NCBI GenBank assembly: GCA_030220185.1
Contig: JASPKZ010009859.1
Location: 1-64,000, forward strand
Length of the DNA: 64,000 bases
Source: Diploptera punctata
Lineage: Eukaryota; Arthropoda; Insecta; Blattodea; Blaberidae
Direction: 5' to 3'
The notes under the pieces are model-generated. The model was not told the DNA's origin. It was given only the letters and a program-made list of their open reading frames with translations, and searched no databases. Made by a program: the position numbers and the translations under genes. Positions 43,799 to 54,814 of this stretch are shown here, piece after piece (the first letter of the stretch is position 1; each line of letters starts with the position of its first letter).

Positions 43799-43972
43799 GT
43801 CCACCGCTGTGGTCTCGAGGTAGCGTGCTGTCTTGTCACACAGCGGGCCCGGGTTTGATCCCCGGTGAGATTTTTATCGGGGTTTTCCTCACCTGTAATG
43901 AAACCTTTAAGGGCCAAATGGTCCCCGAAATCATATGGCCATCATCATCATCCTTCACAGGTGTGGAAAGTT
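43799..43972 (+). mobile_element. SINE-B copy, 3'-truncated
   Basis: Head: TCCACCGCTGTGGTCTCGAG and GCGGGCCCGGGTTTGATCCC (B-box). Body GGGGTTTTCCTCACCTGTAA and a (CAT)n stretch, then it stops at GGTGTGGAAAG. It corresponds to the first ~55% of 63,348-63,669. Confidence 0.88.
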
Positions 43973-44044
43973 TACTTTTTTTAAAATATAGATCTTAGCT
44001 TTCTCCTACATTGTTATCTTCAATAAAATAAAAGTTGGATATTT

Positions 44045-44285
44045 AAATCTTAACTGAAGGGTTCAGAAAGGGCGCCTGAAGTCAGAGTTAAGTTTCCCCG
44101 ACGACATGATGGGTAATTAATAATAATTAAGCACCAGGAGAATCCTTAAAACTAAACTTAGTTCAAATCCAGACCATGGGTGAACATAGGAAACAATTTC
44201 AATGCTCTGACCGGGGATCCAAACCGAGACCTGATGAACTGTAGTCAGAACCTCTGACCACTAGGCCATGGAGCTGGTCATCATA
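44045..44285 (-). mobile_element. SINE-A copy, antisense
   Basis: The minus strand reads CCTAGTGGTCAGAGGTTCTG (A-box), GGTTTGGATCCCCGGTC (B-box), the ACCCATGGTCTGGATTTGAA body and CATCATGTCGTCGGGGAAAC. It aligns along its length with 4350-4675. Confidence 0.82.
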
Positions 44286-45299
44286 CATATATAGTTGTAA
44301 TTACACACTACAATAACACAACACGCATTTTCTAACAATATTTACTTTGTAAAGTTTTGTATTCAACATAATTCCATTTATTATGAGAGATCTACCTTTA
44401 ACATCTATACTAATTCCGAGCTAAGTTCCAGTTGTGATGTAAACAAAGCAGATACATGACTGCATTTACATTGGTCGAATGACGATTTTACTTTTGAGCG
44501 TGCAAGTAAATGTAGTTCCCTCTCTAACACTAAATAAATAAATAAAATTAAAATATATAATATCTAGCACGTGCCTACGCAAGTCTTATAGGAGCCTCTT
44601 AAAATATATAATCACAGTTTTAATAGGTTAAATATGTATTGTTTAATTCCTACTCATCCGCAATTCAGAACTCGTTGGAATTTCAGTTGTTTCAAAATGA
44701 CAACTTCTCAAGAAATCCTAAAATATTGGAAACGAAAGCTCTAGAAAAGCGGAGAGGAAAAATTTATGTTGAATATTTTCAAAGAGTTTAGTGAGGAATA
44801 TCCCACATTAGCCTTTGAGGATGTGAAAATAACAGATTTTACAGGTGAGTTAGCATGGAGCTTATATTCTGCTCATAATGGAATTTTACATAAAGCCTAT
44901 CTATGGACATAATGGAAAAATCGTAGGCCTGAACGTCTGACTTTATATGCTCATATACAATTGTTTTGTCATAAATAAATAATAAATGGAAGTCATAATT
45001 ATTCTCTCCATTCTTATTTCCTGTAAAGTACGATGTTGCCTGGGAACAACGTTTCTATCGATAACAGTTCAGTTCACAATTTGTTCATATGGCGAGTAAA
45101 AATATCAACACAGTTCCCTCAATAGTTTTTATAGTACAACTGGAAATTAGCTCCAAATTAGTATCGGTCATATGCATGCATTTATTTCATTGTATGTTTG
45201 TTTATATAATGTAGACCTAATTATATTATGAAATAGTGGATACGATAAAACAGGCACTTCTAATGGCATTGCAAACCTGAATTTGCCTTCATGATTGAG
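44286..45299. other. Spacer with one exon-like frame
   Basis: AT-rich; apart from the exon-like segment at 44,687-44,844 nothing is recognised. Confidence 0.45.
44687..44844 (+). other. Exon-like frame with splice-site shapes, unidentified
   Basis: After TTTCAG (44,681-44,686) one frame reads CFKMTTSQEILKYWKRKL, a stop, KSGEEKFMLNIFKEFSEEY and PTLAFEDVKITDFT. It ends at ACAG followed by GTGAGT at 44,845. Composition is protein-like and the edges look like a 3' and a 5' splice site. The single TAG inside makes it a decayed exon or a chance frame. The protein family is not recognised. Confidence 0.35.
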
Positions 45300-45405
45300 A
45301 AAAGAACCTAATTCAAGTTAATCGACACTGGATTTTGAATACGGGACCTATCAAATATGAATCCCAAAATTTACCGCTTGAGCCACCTCGTTCTGTGTCC
45401 ACATG
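45300..45405 (-). mobile_element. Possible tRNA-derived SINE head
   Basis: The minus strand reads GAGGTGGCTCAAGCGGTAAA (A-box-like) and GGTCCCGTATTCAAAATCC (weak B-box) at tRNA-like spacing. The body is not recognised. Confidence 0.5.
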
Positions 45406-45594
45406 TCAGATAAAATTCATAACCTCACATTCTCCAGCCTTAATGGAGCTACAGAAATTAAATATTATAAAGACAAGAAATCTGAAATAGAAACAGAAGA
45501 AGCATATTAAAAACAAAATATTGTTACAGTATAGCCTCAGTGTAACACCTAGGCCTAAATTGTATGATCATACTAGAAATACCAACATTGCGTA

Positions 45595-45850
45595 AAATGA
45601 ATAGTTAATAAAAATGTTTGAAATTTTGAAGAAGTGGCTCAATTCAAATACATAGGGACAATAATTACAAACAGAAATTATTTGAAGAAAGAAATTAACA
45701 CAGGCTAAATTCTGTAAATGCATCCTATTATCATCAACAGGGACTCTTGTCATCTCTAACTTCACAACATATACCTTAAACTAAAGATATATAGGCCCTG
45801 ACATGATTATTCTCCGAGTTATATATATATATATATATATATATGCGAAA
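45595..45850 (+). pseudogene. LINE-A fragment (paralogue of 18,060-18,620)
   Basis: The frame reads EEVAQFKYIGTIITNRNYLK, KEINTG, stop, then in another frame NASYYHQQGLLSSL. It runs into (TA)n at 45,820-45,844, after which the rest of LINE-A is deleted relative to block 1. Confidence 0.78.
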
Positions 45851-46086
45851 CACTTTTATGTAGTGAGTTAGTTACTTCATAAGAAATATTTGCAGCCAAT
45901 AGGAATTCCGTGACGATGCCGGTAGGGGTATTTATGTTTTTCAAGTCGCCAAACTAAACTAGCAACTGTATAGTCCTTGATTGTAAAATCTTGACGAGAA
46001 ATCACACAAAGAAGGAATTCAGAACATAATATCAAATAGCATCATTGTTGGAAGAGAAATTTTGACTTTTAGCGTTAGAAATGGTG

Positions 46087-46140
46087 GAAGAGAGATCAAC
46101 GGGTAGGAGGAACACTTTAGCCCTAGAAAAGACGACTCTC
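46087..46140 (-). other. Conserved block b (unit 1')
   Basis: Minus-strand frame MRVVFSRAKVFLLPVDLSS, the counterpart of 18,854-18,913. Further copies: 22,573-22,622, 37,447-37,495, 52,971-53,020 and 58,990-59,040. Confidence 0.35.
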
Positions 46141-46299
46141 ATGCGGGAGAAAAGTTTAAATAAACCAATACGTTCAATCAATGTTATGTCCTAATTAATA
46201 ATCAACGACACCCTTTAAAAGGTAAAATAATTAGTGTCGCAGTTATAATCTAGAGAAAAAAGGAACAACCAGATATTTTCTTACAAGCTTTATATTACC

Positions 46300-46475
46300 T
46301 TACGTGCCCCAAATCCAGAGAGGTGACACTGGTTTCTAGTCCTTCCCGAAGGAACATGTACTTACGACATTTACGTCCTAAAAAATCCATAAACGCCGGC
46401 AGGGTTTGTTCCCGTGAACTTTAAAACCAGAGACGAGCATGATTATAAGCGCTGGTCTAGCAACATCGATTTCAC
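46300..46475 (-). mobile_element. SINE-D copy, antisense (unit 1')
   Basis: Same place and same landmarks as 19,080-19,258: GGTGACACTGGTTTCTAG, TAAAAAATCCATAAACGCC and GGGTTTGTTCCCGTGAAC. Confidence 0.65.
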
Positions 46476-46711
46476 GTCTAAGAAGAAAGAAATAAATAAG
46501 AAAATGCTCTAATCGTATGCATATTGCATTCTCAATGTCATATTAACAGAAATTGTAACATAACGTAACTTTTTTAAAAATAAAACTGTGGTTACGATTA
46601 TTTAAACACGAGGAAACTTTTTGTAATTTGATTTCTAAATAGATATGGAGCTTTTTCCGTACGTTCAACAAATAGTTTTATTAAAAGCAGATATATTTCG
46701 TAATAGTAAAA

Positions 46712-47335
46712 TACTAAGCGAGATTGGGAAGTGGTTTTTACAGAAGCCAGGAAATGATTAAAAACCGAGTGATAGCAAGGTTTTTAATTTCTAAGATTCT
46801 GTAAAACAGTTCACAAATATGTGTTGTACATTTTTTTTGCACGATGGTGTTTTCACAATTATAAGAAATAGTAAAATAATATCTATGTTGGAAATATTTA
46901 CGTTTAATATAAACAACTGAATGACGTTAGCAGTCTGACCGATGTATATTTGGTAAATGCCGAAAATAATTTAGTTGAGGCTTCAGCAGTCCGTGACACC
47001 AATCAGGGGAAAGTTGGCGGCAAGTATCAATTTATTGTTTTATATTGTTTCAAACAAATCTCAGTTCATTTAAAATGCAGTGATTCGTTTGGTATAATGT
47101 ATATTCATACTACCTTATGGATATATATTTGTTTATATATATTGTATGTAGTATATAAAAATGGCAGTGGTTTTACTTCACGCCCTTGGTAGGTAATTTG
47201 TAATATTACAGTACAATTATTTAGTTATTTAGCCTATAGGTTGGCATCCCCGAAATATAGGAAACTGAACTTTCAATGATGGTCGACATTCCTGTAAGTA
47301 CGACAGAACGCATTATTGTTCAAAAAATGATTGTA
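46712..47335 (+). repeat. Dispersed repeat R1 (unit 1')
   Basis: Aligns with 19,475-20,090: AAGCGAGATTGGGAAGTGG, GCACGATGGTGTTTTCACA, GAATGACGTTAGCAGTCTG and TTAAAATGCAGTGATTCG, up to CTGTAAGTACGACAGAACGC. An 80-codon frame in it (46,950-47,192) is not conserved. Confidence 0.8.
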
Positions 47336-47416
47336 AAAATGCATTACAAATTGACTTTTAATTGAGACGATTAGAAACAAAGGGGTTTAAGTGGTTTTTT
47401 TAGGGTAGTTCCGGGT

Positions 47417-49082
47417 GAGATGGCCATACGGGTGTGATGGCCATAGCTTCTATTTTATGTTGGAATGACCGGATGTGAAAGCAACTCGGTAGGCGGTATG
47501 CTTTTGACTCTAGTAACCGATTGTTGGACACGTGTGGCAGTTTCGTGTTACAAGTCGGCGACTTTTTCCTAATTATTGTTTTGTAACTGCTCAGATATTT
47601 TGTGACCGTCAAGAGAAGTGAACATAAGTGCGACGTTCTTCCTGCAAAATAATTCTCAGCAGCTTATTGTACGAGTTAAGTGGATCTTCTGTGATTAATA
47701 GAAAGTTAATATTTCTTATTTAATCATCTCCTGATTTTTTTCCGCACTATGGCCATCTAACCCTTAAACATGGGGGAGATGGCCACCTACTCTTAGGGAG
47801 AGTTGCCCAACTGTTTAAGACGCATTTTCGTTGATTCTTTTCTTAAATTTTTGTTTATTGCCTCAGCGGTGTAGTGTTATAGTATTTATTGTTAGTTTAA
47901 TTTTATTAAATGGTATATTAGTGGGAGTTGGCCTTCTGTTTAGCAAGTCTACCATCCCAAAGATCCTGGTTTTGATTCCCGGCTTTTCCTTAGAATTATT
48001 TCAGGTAGTTGCTTGATATATACTGGTATATACCCTTACAATCCCGATGCCATTCCTGACTATGCATTCCTCAATTCAACTGTAAGTGAATCTACAAACG
48101 CAGAGAGAAAACAGGATGATCAATGTCAGGACACGAACGGAAATAACGCTGAGGATTCTAATTCTGCTACCCCTGGAAATCTTGAGCCACAACCGAGCAC
48201 TTCCAAATCTCACGTGGAATACACTCCTATGAAAATTCTGGAGACGATGTCACCAATACCATCCTTAAGCAAATTGTCAGCAAGCAAAAGGCCAAAGCTT
48301 CACGCTACTCTCTTAACTTCCCCCGAGAACATAGAAAACGTGAGGTTTAAATCTACAAAATTGGCAATGGGCGTAAATCCTTCAGTAAGCAAGTTTCGAA
48401 GCTAACATTTCTTAGAAAACGATCAATTTCTAGCAGCAGCTCCAGCTCTGAAGAAAGAATCGTAATTAACGACGAGTCCAGCAATGATGAGTTTGTTGAT
48501 CTCACCAACGAATGTGTTGGTTGTGGCGAAGACTACGACAATAAAAAGAAGGCAGTTGACTGGATTCAGTGTATCCGTTGTCAAAGGTGGCTCCATGAAA
48601 CGTGCACTACTTTTATTGGTGTTTGATTGCCTTGTGGAAAAGTGATAACTAGGAAAAACTTAAATAATTCACTTGTTTATGGAAACATTTTCTCCGAAAA
48701 TGATTGAAGATATTTTATTTGTATTTTAATGCATAAAAAAGTTTTAAATTTTATCAAACAATTAGTTTATTTTAATTTTATATGTAAATGTAAATGCAAT
48801 AAACAAATAGATATATTTTAATAGCTTTTTGAGTGTATTTAATGACTTCAAAACTGAGTAATCAACACTCTCTACCCTATGGCCATCTCCCCCTGGCAAC
48901 TAGGGAGAGATGGCCAGTGTATTGTTTTTCAATAAGTTGGGTTTATTACTCTGAATGGCAATATTTTATCATAAACACAAGGAATTATGTAGATTTACCT
49001 TCAGTAACCCCATTAAACTTTTGTTCACGTAATTATCCTGCAAATCTTCGATATTCTGAAACATTAAAAAAGTATGGCCATC
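47417..49082. promoter_or_regulatory. Subterminal GATGGCCA cluster (candidate transposase sites)
   Basis: GATGGCCA at 47,419-47,426, 47,436-47,443, 47,778-47,785 and 48,909-48,916; TGGCCATC at 47,750-47,757, 48,880-48,887 and 49,075-49,082. Most sit next to GGGAGA/TCTCCC. None is seen in the central coding part. Terminal clustering suggests transposase binding sites; this is an inference. Confidence 0.5.
48013..48626 (+). pseudogene. pogo-like transposase, C-terminal end with PHD-like zinc motif
   Basis: The first part (to 48,405) reads TGIYPYNPDAIPDYAFL, the usual link after the DDE domain, then a Ser/Asn-rich linker with SASKRPKLHATLLTSPENIE. A shift near 48,400 leads to the second frame: FLRKRSISSSSSS, FVDLTNECVGCGEDYDNK and WIQCIRCQRWLHETC, ending TGA at 48,624-48,626. 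The spacing CX2C, CX2C, HX2C fits the first six ligands of the PHD-like finger at the end of insect pogo-type transposases; the last CX2C pair is missing. The DDE domain and the helix-turn-helix part are absent. Confidence 0.85.
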
Positions 49083-49729
49083 TATCCCGGACTTACCCTA
49101 TATTGAAGGAAGCGAGTGTGTAAAAGCATTAATGTTATCTGCGGAAAAAACACGCATCACCCGATGTTATCATTTGAATTACCTACAATTTTCTTGTACA
49201 ACTTCAACTTTAAAACTGTATTCTCAATACTGCAAAACTTGCACTTTTGCTTCTAACCTCCTCAATTATACTACGTACCAACTTTTTTTAAACATGTGCC
49301 TAATTTGGAAGGCTAATAAACCCATGATTTAAACAGATTCTTTTATTCTTTTGTACTCCTAAAATATAATAACTTACTTTCCATTGAGAATCTAATGGAA
49401 ACTCACACTCTATTTCGACAATAAAGTGACCAACATGGTACATTTCCGGTCCCTCAAATGTCTATTAATATATCACGTGACACACTATAAATGCATTAAA
49501 ACGCTGACTCATTGAAAATCAAAACAACATTTAACTGTAAAATTGCAAATAGTCTGTCTTTCATTCTTATGGATAACATTTCCTTTCATTCTATTTTAAC
49601 AGTAATCATACCCGTTCTTTAAAATAAACAAAACTTCGTGCAGTGAGAGGCTTGCAAGACAATTGACGTACTAATTGGCTGACCTCTTGTGTCATTTTAT
49701 AGAGGTAGGTAAAAGTGTGTAAAGTGATC

Positions 49730-49865
49730 CCACTACAGGTCATAGACGACAATATACACAGTATATGATTGGTATGTGGTCAGGATGTCTCCTCATTCTT
49801 AGAGTCGCTGAGGTATTTATTAGAGCTGCCCAAATTCATTGTGATCCTGGGTGAACACCGATTTC
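49730..49865 (-). mobile_element. SINE-C remnant, antisense (unit 1')
   Basis: Parallel to 21,035-21,168: GTGATCCCACTACAGGTC, TGGTATGTGGTCAGGATGTC and GTGATCCTGGGTGAACACC. Confidence 0.5.
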
Positions 49866-50240
49866 CTAACTAACTAATTAACTCACTGGTTCTATCTATT
49901 ACTTGAATATTGAATTTTAGAATATTAAATTTAATTTATTAATTAGATTGTATGAAAACTAGACTGTCTTAATTTAGAAATTCAGTTGATAAACTTATTT
50001 GTTGAACTTCCCTCAATAACGATAGAACTCGTAGATTTATGATCGGGCAGACATAATCTCTCAATATATCCCTATCCTGATCTAATGTGTTCCAATCATC
50101 CTCTGTATAATCTACTTCCCTCAAATCATTCTTGGTCTCCCAACTTCACGTTCCCTTACGATCACCGATCTCCTACTGACCAATATTTCATGAGAAAATT
50201 TATTCTCCAAAGGGTTTTGTGGACTTGTGCCAAGACATGA
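49866..50240 (-). mobile_element. LINE-A 3' end with ~150-bp interruption (unit 1')
   Basis: The tail CTAACTAACTAATTAACTC with CACTGGTTCTATC is followed by about 100-150 bp of foreign AT-rich DNA before GATAGAACTCGTAGATTTAT resumes the element. It continues to CCAAGACATGATACATTAG, as in unit 1 (21,170-21,421). Confidence 0.75.
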
Positions 50241-50639
50241 TACATTAGTTCGTTGGATTTTTGGATTCTTGTGTTAATTATTACACGGAAATTCCCACAT
50301 TAATGATTTTCTTCCTCCTATTGCTTGATTTGTTCATTAACTTATTTAGAATATCGATCTTATTGATTTTTCTCCTTTAATAATTCGCTATATTTTGCAA
50401 GTTAATACATGACACTCATTTGTTCTCAGACTACAATATTATACACTACATAAGTTAGTTATTTCGGTAGAACAACATAAACTTTCAGGTCTAGTTTAAT
50501 GTAAAAGTTAACAAAACAAATTTTATAAAACATCACGAAACGTCTTGAAAGAAGTGAGTATGTAAAGGCATCAAGTTATCTGGTGAAAAGCACTCATCAC
50601 CCGAAGTTATATATTTGTAATTGCGTAAAGCGATCCTAT

Positions 50640-50918
50640 TTCAGGTCTCAGAGATCTATAAAAAAAGTAGGAGATTATGGTTGACGCCTCTTTATACAAT
50701 TGGAGACTATTTATCTCCCCAGTTTTCAATACTGCGTGATGGACATCTTTAGTCAAGAAAATATATCTGGTACTCATTGAATTCAGAGGCTGAGTAGAAC
50801 CCGGTGATATGACCCTACCACAATGTTTGGTCAAGTAGTAAAAATCTTGACCTCACTCTCGAATCCATCTCGCTACCTCCCGGATAGCAGTATATTGCCT
50901 TAGGAATTTATGCAACGT
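50640..50918 (-). mobile_element. SINE-E copy, antisense (unit 1')
   Basis: Aligns with 21,845-22,115: TATGGTTGACGCCTCTTTA, AGTCAAGAAAATATATCTGG and the head ATCTCGCTACCTCCCGGAT, TAGCAGTATATTGCCTTAG. Confidence 0.75.
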
Positions 50919-51302
50919 GTTTCCTACTATTTTGTTCAGAATATTTTAATTAATTTTTCCTATTTTAGCTGATGTTGATAGCCTTATTTAAAACACTAGT
51001 TCATCCCCTATTTGCTTTTATTTTTCTTTGAACTTATTTTTGCTCGAAAATTGGACTTACATGTTTTTGCGCTGGGCAAATGAAAATAAACCTGAAAGAA
51101 AATAGTATATTCGAAGCGAGGTTGCGAAGTAGTTTTTATAGAATAGAGAAAAGTGTTTAAAAACTTAGCGATAGCCAGGTTTTTAATTTGCCAGATTCTG
51201 CAAAACACTTCACAAAAGTGCGCGATGGTTTTTTCAATATAATGATAGCAAAATAATAACTTTGTTGGGAATATTTGCGTTCGTTATAAACAACTGAGTA
51301 AC

Positions 51303-52255
51303 GTTAATAACTAATAATAATAATGATAATAATTACTTTATTTTACCTAGCAGAGTTAAGGCCTTAAGGCCTTGTCTGCCACTCAACCAGGTTTTAAAAA
51401 GTACAAAAAAAACATAGTATTACGTCTAAATTACAATAGACATAAACGATTACATCTTATAAATATATAATAGAATTATTATTGTTTCATTTACTCTAGA
51501 TTTAACGAATTAAATATAATATGTACAAGATACATAAAAAAAGAGAACAAATTATTGATGACATAGTATAAATTTAAATAAACAGAGAAAAATTAATTAT
51601 TAGACAAGATGTAACTGTTTAAACGTGACTTAAAAGTATCAAAGAGTGCGGCAACCCCTGATATCTTGAGGAAGGATATTCCTGGAGCGTGCAGAGGCTA
51701 TTGTGAAGGAAGTAGAATAAGAGGAAGTACTATGAAGAAGGATTGTTAGCAGAATGTTATCTTGTGACCTAGTGTCAATATTGTGGTAAGAGGATAACTT
51801 CTCAAATCAGGACGCCAGGTAACTAGGAGTGTAGGAATTCAGAAGCTTAAAATGTAGTGAAAGAGAGTGCAATTTACTCTGTCAGTAAGACGGAGCCAAG
51901 AGAGGTTATTGAAGTGTTCGGAAATATGGCCATAACGACGGATATTGAAAATGAATCGAACGCAAGCATTATGAACACGCTGCAGTCTCTGCGGCAAGTC
52001 ATAATTTAGATCATTATATATAATGTCACAATAATTGAAGTGTGGCAACGCAAGATTCTGCACAAGTTTTTGTTTTAATGAAACTGGGAGAAAATTCTTT
52101 AAACGTCTAAGATAATGTAAGATGGAGGAAGTCTTTTTACGTATGTGTTTCACTTGTGTTTGCCAGATTAAATTAGCGTCTAGATGTAGTCCAAGATATA
52201 TTACTAAAGAAGAATAAGGGATAATTATATTATTTATAGTAATATTTGTTAACAG
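51303..52255 (-). mobile_element. LINE-F 3' fragment, antisense, inside R1
   Basis: Insert about 51,311-52,247: (TAA)n tail, 3' UTR (CTAGCAGAGTTAAGGCC, CACTCAACCAGGTTT) and ORF2 end. It is flanked by GTTAATAA (51,303-51,310) and GTTAACAG (52,248-52,255), an imperfect target duplication. The R1 copy at 14,050-13,495 shows the uninterrupted target (GTTAATAGTGTGGGC). Confidence 0.88.
51839..52246 (-). pseudogene. LINE-F ORF2 C-terminal part
   Basis: From the truncated edge: NITINNIIIPYSSLVIYLGL, HLDANLIWQTQVKHIRKK, ILHYLRRLKNFLPVSLKQK and RLQRVHNACVRFIFNIRR, up to a shift near FNNLSWLRLTDR. It is nearly the same protein as 25,600-25,990, so the two LINE-F insertions come from close relatives. 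Confidence 0.88.
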
Positions 52256-53299
52256 TGTGGGCATTTTGTTCATTAGTTGAAATTAAACGAGGCGGTGACA
52301 CCAATCTAGTCATAAAATGGCGGCAAGTACGTATTTATTGTTTTACATTGTTGAAAATAAACTTCAGTTCATTTAAAGTGCAATTATTTGTTTCGTATGA
52401 TGTATATTAACACTACCTTTTGGATATTTTTTGTATACACATTGTACATAGTATGGATAAAAATTAGTGGTTTCACTTCCAACACGTCGGTTTATAACAC
52501 GTGATATTACAGTATAGTTATTTAGGTTGGCAACCTCGAAATGTAGAAAGATGAAATTTGAATCATGGTCGCCATTGCTGTAAGTACGGCAAAATGCACT
52601 ATCGCGCAAAAAGAAATATTAAATAGATACACGATGACTTGCCTAGCAGAGTCTTTAGTTATGTCTCCGGTACATCATGAAGATAGCAAAGAACAACACA
52701 ATATAACAAACGCATAACATACCCAAAGTTAAGTTTAGAGAAAGGAAATGTTTAATTAATAACAATCATAAAAAATATCTAGGACCATCAGGGATCCCAT
52801 TACCGTGACGACAGTGGGAGTGTTTCGAGCTAAATCAGAAATACCATGGCAGAGCTACCTTTACTGGACAAACCTTGGGCGAGAAACAAAATAATTAATC
52901 AATCTCGGAGAACGTGTCAAACTGCATCAATGCCGGAAGAGAAATTTTGACTTTCCAAAGAAAGATGGCAGAAGAGAGATCAATGGGCAGGAGGAAAACG
53001 TTAGCCGTAGAGAAGATAATCTTCTACGGGATATAACCTTAAATAAATCCTAGCGTTCTAAGTTGCAGTTTGGATGTTAGAACCGACTCAAAAAATAATC
53101 CGACAAAGGAAGCTAGATTACGTATAGTCGGGTAAAACATAGTTTAGAAACCTAAAATATTTATTCAGCGTTATGTTATATCTTTTTAACGAAGCTATTT
53201 AACATCTAAGGTCATTATTGCACAATTCAAATCTGGGCGAGAAAGGATAATATATATTGCTCGGAGTTATATTTCTTCAAATGTGAGCTTCTTTTACGT

Positions 53300-53490
53300 G
53301 CCGTAAATATATTCACAGTACCGCAGTGTTTGGTGACTTTCTGATGGAACCACACTCATCATTTATACGCCGTTTAAATCCACAGATCTCGGTGAGTTTG
53401 AACTCGTGTCCCTGAAACCAGATGGACACATGTTAACCATTAGTCCATCAATATTGTCTACGACGTTCAAGAAGAAGAAGAAGAAGAAGA
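53300..53490 (-). mobile_element. SINE-D copy, antisense (unit 2'), with (GAA)n edge
   Basis: TTTGGTGACTTTCTGATGG, GAGTTTGAACTCGTGTCCC (antisense B-box) and AACCATTAGTCCATCAAT (antisense A-box), followed by a (GAA)n run at 53,472-53,495. Pairs with 23,285-23,445 and shows the empty site of the young SINE-C. Confidence 0.72.
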
Positions 53491-53554
53491 AGAGAAAAGG
53501 AACAAAGGAAAAAGTAATATATTTGATATATGTGTTCTATTTCCATGTATATTA

Positions 53555-53955
53555 CAAACTAACTAACTAACTGGCATTATCGAACCAGTAGTTTCATAGC
53601 CTCAGGGACATAACATCTCTATACATCCATATCCTGAGCTAATGCTTTCTTATCATTCACTATATAATCTACTTCCCTTAAGTCATTTTAATGTTATTCT
53701 CCCACCTCATTTTTAGTCTACCAACTTGGCGTATTCAATCTGGTTTTATTATAAAGAAGCATAAATGCATGTCTTTCATTCCCCATTCTTGACAAATGTC
53801 CTGCCCATCGCAGTCTACGAGACTTAACTCTTCTTATTATATCTGGCTTCCTATAAAGACCATGTAGTTCACTGTTATGTAAGTCTTCTCCATTCACCTT
53901 TCTGTTTATCTCTCTTTGATGCAAACGTTTTCCTAAGAACTTCCACCCAAGGTCA
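53555..53955 (-). mobile_element. LINE-A 3' end (unit 2'), uninterrupted
   Basis: From the (ACTA)n tail and GCATTATCGAACCAGTAG to CTCTCTTTGATGCAAACG and GTTTTCCTAAGAAC. The minus strand carries MHQREINRKVNGEDLHNSE, ELHGLYRKPDIIRRVKSRR and LRWAGHLSRMGNERHA. It is the intact counterpart of the LINE-A split by LINE-F at 23,736/26,557. Confidence 0.88.
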
Positions 53956-54094
53956 AATTAAACATATTTTATCTTAGTGTCACATTTTTATGTGGTGTGA
54001 ATTTTTTTAACAAGGGATTCCATGAGAAAAGTAAATATAATTTGTTTTATTCGATACGGAACCTTCCGCTACGTATAGTTAATATATATTTCTA

Positions 54095-54370
54095 TTCCAT
54101 TAGCGTAGTTTAACGTCACACTTTGTAAGTACTTTTACGTACCACAGGCCTTACAGTTGCACCACTTGTCCGGAAAGGGATTTTAGCTGTGGATATTACA
54201 CATACTTTTTAACCACACAAGGACATGGTTGATCTCAGCCCAATGTCAGGGCCTCCTCCAAGACAACACAACATTAAGACGAAACACACATTCACACACC
54301 CATTCATACTAAACATGAGGAATATGATAATGATGGCCAGATGATGATCGCGAAAAAAATTGCCCTTAAT
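54095..54370 (+). repeat. Dispersed repeat M, single-unit copy (unit 2')
   Basis: CCATTAGCGTAGTTTAACG, one ACAGGCCTTACAGTTGCACC...TTGTCCGGA segment, AGGGATTTTAGCTGTGGAT, GACAACACAACATTAAGACG and ATAATGATGGCCAGATG. It is the unexpanded counterpart of 27,060-28,440. Confidence 0.85.
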
Positions 54371-54814
54371 AATCTGCAAAGGAGATAACATTCATAACAA
54401 ATTTGCATAAAGTGTGCCCTGTTGAATAACAAATAATTATGCAATAACTTACGAGTATGTTACGAAGCAACGCCACTAAATGTGAAATTGAAAAATATTT
54501 TAAATTAATAAAATATTAATATTTCACACACTGAAATCAAAACTGTTTATCTATAAGTTTATACTGCTAAGAATTTTAGACAGATCAATGGCAAACGCTT
54601 TTTTTTTATCAGGTAAATATAAATACATTTTCACATAACATAATTATCATCGTTTAAATGGCTCATTCAATAACGTAACAAATTTAACTCTAAACTTACA
54701 AATATTCTAATTTACCTTATTTCAGATAAGATTTTGTTATTATGCTTTAAAATTAAGTCATTTCTTTCTGTCAACTAAATTAAACTCATGGAGCGATAAG
54801 TATGCAAGGCACTT

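Larger units (their letters stand above)
47401..49100 (+). mobile_element. pogo/Tigger-like DNA transposon with TA duplication
   Basis: The element spans 47,403-49,098. The terminal inverted repeat GGGTAGTTCCGGGTGAGATG (left) pairs with CATCTATCCCGGACTTACCC (right). TA dinucleotides at 47,401-47,402 and 49,099-49,100 are the target duplication. Block 1 shows the empty site near 20,410-20,430 (TTTTTTTCTCTTGG). Seven copies of GATGGCCA or its reverse complement cluster near the ends. Only the 3' end of a transposase remains inside. TIR, TA and the transposase type agree on the Tc1/mariner-pogo superfamily. Confidence 0.93.
51112..52615 (+). repeat. Additional R1 copy (block-2-specific), split by LINE-F
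   Basis: Left part 51,112-51,310 (GAAGCGAGGTTGCGAAGTAG, AGCGATAGCCAGGTTTTT, TTCTGCAAAACACTTCAC). Right part 52,248-52,615 (ACAGTGTGGGCATTTTG, ATGGCGGCAAGTACG, TTTAAAGTGCAATTATTTG, GTAAGTACGGCAAAATGCAC). Block 1 has no R1 at the matching place (about 22,200-22,260). Confidence 0.8.

Noticed and set aside
47925..47995. tRNA-like head in the pogo-like element (GTTTAGCAAG ... GGTTTTGATTCCCGG).
   Set aside because: Only the B-box-like part is convincing; no SINE body or target duplication was found, so it is not listed as a feature.
48833..49332. Frames of 96 and 66 codons.
   Set aside because: The first crosses the right end of the pogo-like element into unit sequence; the second is unit sequence that is not kept open in the paralogue at 20,460-20,660.
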